From Balneolaceae bacterium (GTDB taxonomy: Bacteria > Bacteroidota > Rhodothermia > Balneolales > Balneolaceae), in assembly GCA_007693745.1 (NCBI GenBank), contig REDA01000048.1, positions 1 to 64,000 of the forward strand: a DNA stretch of 64,000 bases. The letters are read 5' to 3'. A program made the position numbers and the translations under genes. Under the pieces are notes generated by a model. It searched no databases. It saw nothing but the letters and a program-made list of their open reading frames with translations, and was not told the DNA's origin. Shown here piece by piece: positions 63,034-64,000 of the stretch. Each line of letters begins with the position of its first letter. Within the stretch, counting starts at the first letter, position 1.

Positions 63034-63468
63034 TTACACTTCACTAAGATTGAATGTACGTCCGTTCGAGGTGTCTACAAGTTCTATGTAACTCCCCCGC
63101 TGATTGAACGCAGGCTGCTGTAAAACATCGCCGGGGATCGCTATCCGGTTCATCAGTTTCAGCGAACCCTGCTCTGGTGTAAATTGATACACAGAACTAA
63201 ATCCGGCTGCAGTCAGATAATAGAGTCCGGCCTGATCTCTGATCAGCCTGATTTCCTGTACACCCTCAACCCCCTCTCTGAGCAGAATCCCGGAAATAGT
63301 GAATCGGAGAGCATATCTCTGATCGTGTACCTCATTATTGCTGTCGGGAACCAGAACACTTTCCAGAGGTTGTGCGTAATCAACATTTTCAATGATAAGT
63401 GAACTGCCGCAGCCTGATAGAATCAATAGTAAAGTAATTGCGGATATGGTGCTTAACTGTCTTTTCAT
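63034..63468 (-). CDS. Small exported lipoprotein of unknown function
   Basis: 144 residues; the signal ends in ITLLLILSGC, a lipobox. The mature part is beta-rich (YALRFTISGILLREGVEGV, VQEIRLIRDQAGLYYLTAAG, GSYIELVDTSNGRTFNLSEV). No family was recognised. It is the first gene of the two-gene run with 61784-63013. The 261 bp before tadA show no gene. Confidence 0.7.
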   Translation of the reverse strand: MKRQLSTISAITLLLILSGCGSSLIIENVDYAQPLESVLVPDSNNEVHDQRYALRFTISGILLREGVEGVQEIRLIRDQAGLYYLTAAGFSSVYQFTPEQGSLKLMNRIAIPGDVLQQPAFNQRGSYIELVDTSNGRTFNLSEV

Positions 63469-63668
63469 TTTAATGTCCCTGATTTCGTTTTGCCTGTTTA
63501 GTATGCCACGATTGCTGCAAGATGCGGGTACTTAGGAAAATGATTATTTAATTCGATCGCTTTGTGTCTGGAAAACCGGAATCCGGCGAACTGATGCTCA
63601 GTTTTCTGATGCACACCCTCGAAGAATCAAACAATAATCGCTATTTTCTCAAGGCACCCATATTAAAT

Positions 63669-63676
63669 TAGATTTG
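63669..63676 (+). promoter_or_regulatory. Possible Bacteroidota -7 element before tadA
   Basis: TAGATTTG fits the TAnnTTTG -7 consensus known from Bacteroides and Flavobacterium. It is 54 bp before the tadA start. I see no matching TTTG at -33, and whether this lineage uses that consensus is uncertain. Confidence 0.25.
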
Positions 63677-63729
63677 TAATCAGCAAATTTGTTTCAAACA
63701 TGGTACTGCATTTAATTTAACAATTTTTC

Positions 63730-64000
63730 ATGCCAATGTTTAATTCTGAACCGGATTCCCTATTTTCGGAACATCACCATTACATGACTCAGGCATTCAG
63801 ATTGGCAGAAGAGGCTAGCCGTAACCGGGAAATCCCCGTCGGAGCGGTAGTAGTACAGAACGGGCGAATTATTGGCAGAGGACATAATCAGACAGAGATG
63901 CTGAAGGATCCTACAGCACATGCCGAAATGCTGGCGATTTCATCCGCTTGTGCTACCATTGACAATAAATACCTGACAGGCTGCACGCTCTACGTTACCC
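63730..64000 (+). CDS. tadA: tRNA-specific adenosine deaminase TadA, 3' part outside window
   Basis: About 90 codons from ATG 63730 (another ATG is at 63736) run to the window end. The start region HYMTQAFRLAEEASRNREIPVGAVVV and the zinc motif HAEMLAIS are those of TadA, which converts A34 of tRNA-Arg to inosine. The PCxxC part lies beyond base 64000. Other cytidine/deoxycytidylate deaminase relatives are less likely, since the IPVGAV and AHAEM order is TadA-like. Confidence 0.88.
   Translation, partial: MPMFNSEPDSLFSEHHHYMTQAFRLAEEASRNREIPVGAVVVQNGRIIGRGHNQTEMLKDPTAHAEMLAISSACATIDNKYLTGCTLYVT

Overview
The window looks like chromosomal DNA of a Bacteroidota-type bacterium, most plausibly a Balneolota/Rhodothermota relative. 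The grounds are a SusC/SusD outer-membrane pair, many FG-GAP/ASPIC-UnbV (CRTAC1-like) lipoproteins, a GWxTD protein, a stand-alone TonB, weak Shine-Dalgarno signals and moderate GC. Lineage is inferred from gene content only. There are no rRNA genes, CRISPR arrays, transposases or prophage genes. One tRNA (Ser-GGA) is present.

Region 1 (1-27346, all minus strand) is an accessory island of exported proteins. It holds five FG-GAP/ASPIC-UnbV beta-propeller proteins (one cut by the window edge), a SusC/SusD pair and a stand-alone TonB-plug lipoprotein. It also holds an RnfD/NqrB-like membrane protein 3 bp downstream of a UnbV-like protein, a three-haem YVTN-propeller/MauG-like cytochrome and a hydrazine-synthase-alpha-like propeller whose haem site is replaced. 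The rest is a Reg_prop propeller, a RidA-family protein, two substrate-binding proteins without a transporter, and a small lipoprotein. Several genes overlap or nearly touch (18504 down to 10175; 9877 down to 7256), so they are probably operons. Two LacI-operator-like palindromes lie upstream of these units. My inference is an envelope system joining TonB-dependent uptake to redox proteins and calcium-binding propellers; its substrate cannot be read from the sequence.

Region 2 (27382-44348) is metabolic. It has an acyl-CoA carboxylase carboxyltransferase and, 10 kb away, a biotin carboxylase with no carrier protein; GWxTD; and a plus-strand run of glycerate 2-kinase, nicotinate phosphoribosyltransferase, nicotinamidase, FAD oxidoreductase and GntP permease. 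Then follow tRNA-Ser with its terminator, TonB, MurQ, an alpha/beta-hydrolase whose nucleophile serine is alanine, a phytoene synthase-like enzyme, a LacI regulator and PurC. A 132-bp imperfect palindrome ends at and overlaps the murQ stop codon.

Region 3 (44356-64000) is housekeeping: a LuxE-like protein, PurD, TpiA, a thioredoxin-like lipoprotein without CxxC, GatB, PdxA, a methyltransferase, FtsE and agmatine deiminase. It continues with thymidine kinase plus a CNT nucleoside transporter, two parvulin-type envelope proteins (one SurA), MoxR plus a vWA membrane protein, two exported unknowns and the 5' part of tadA.
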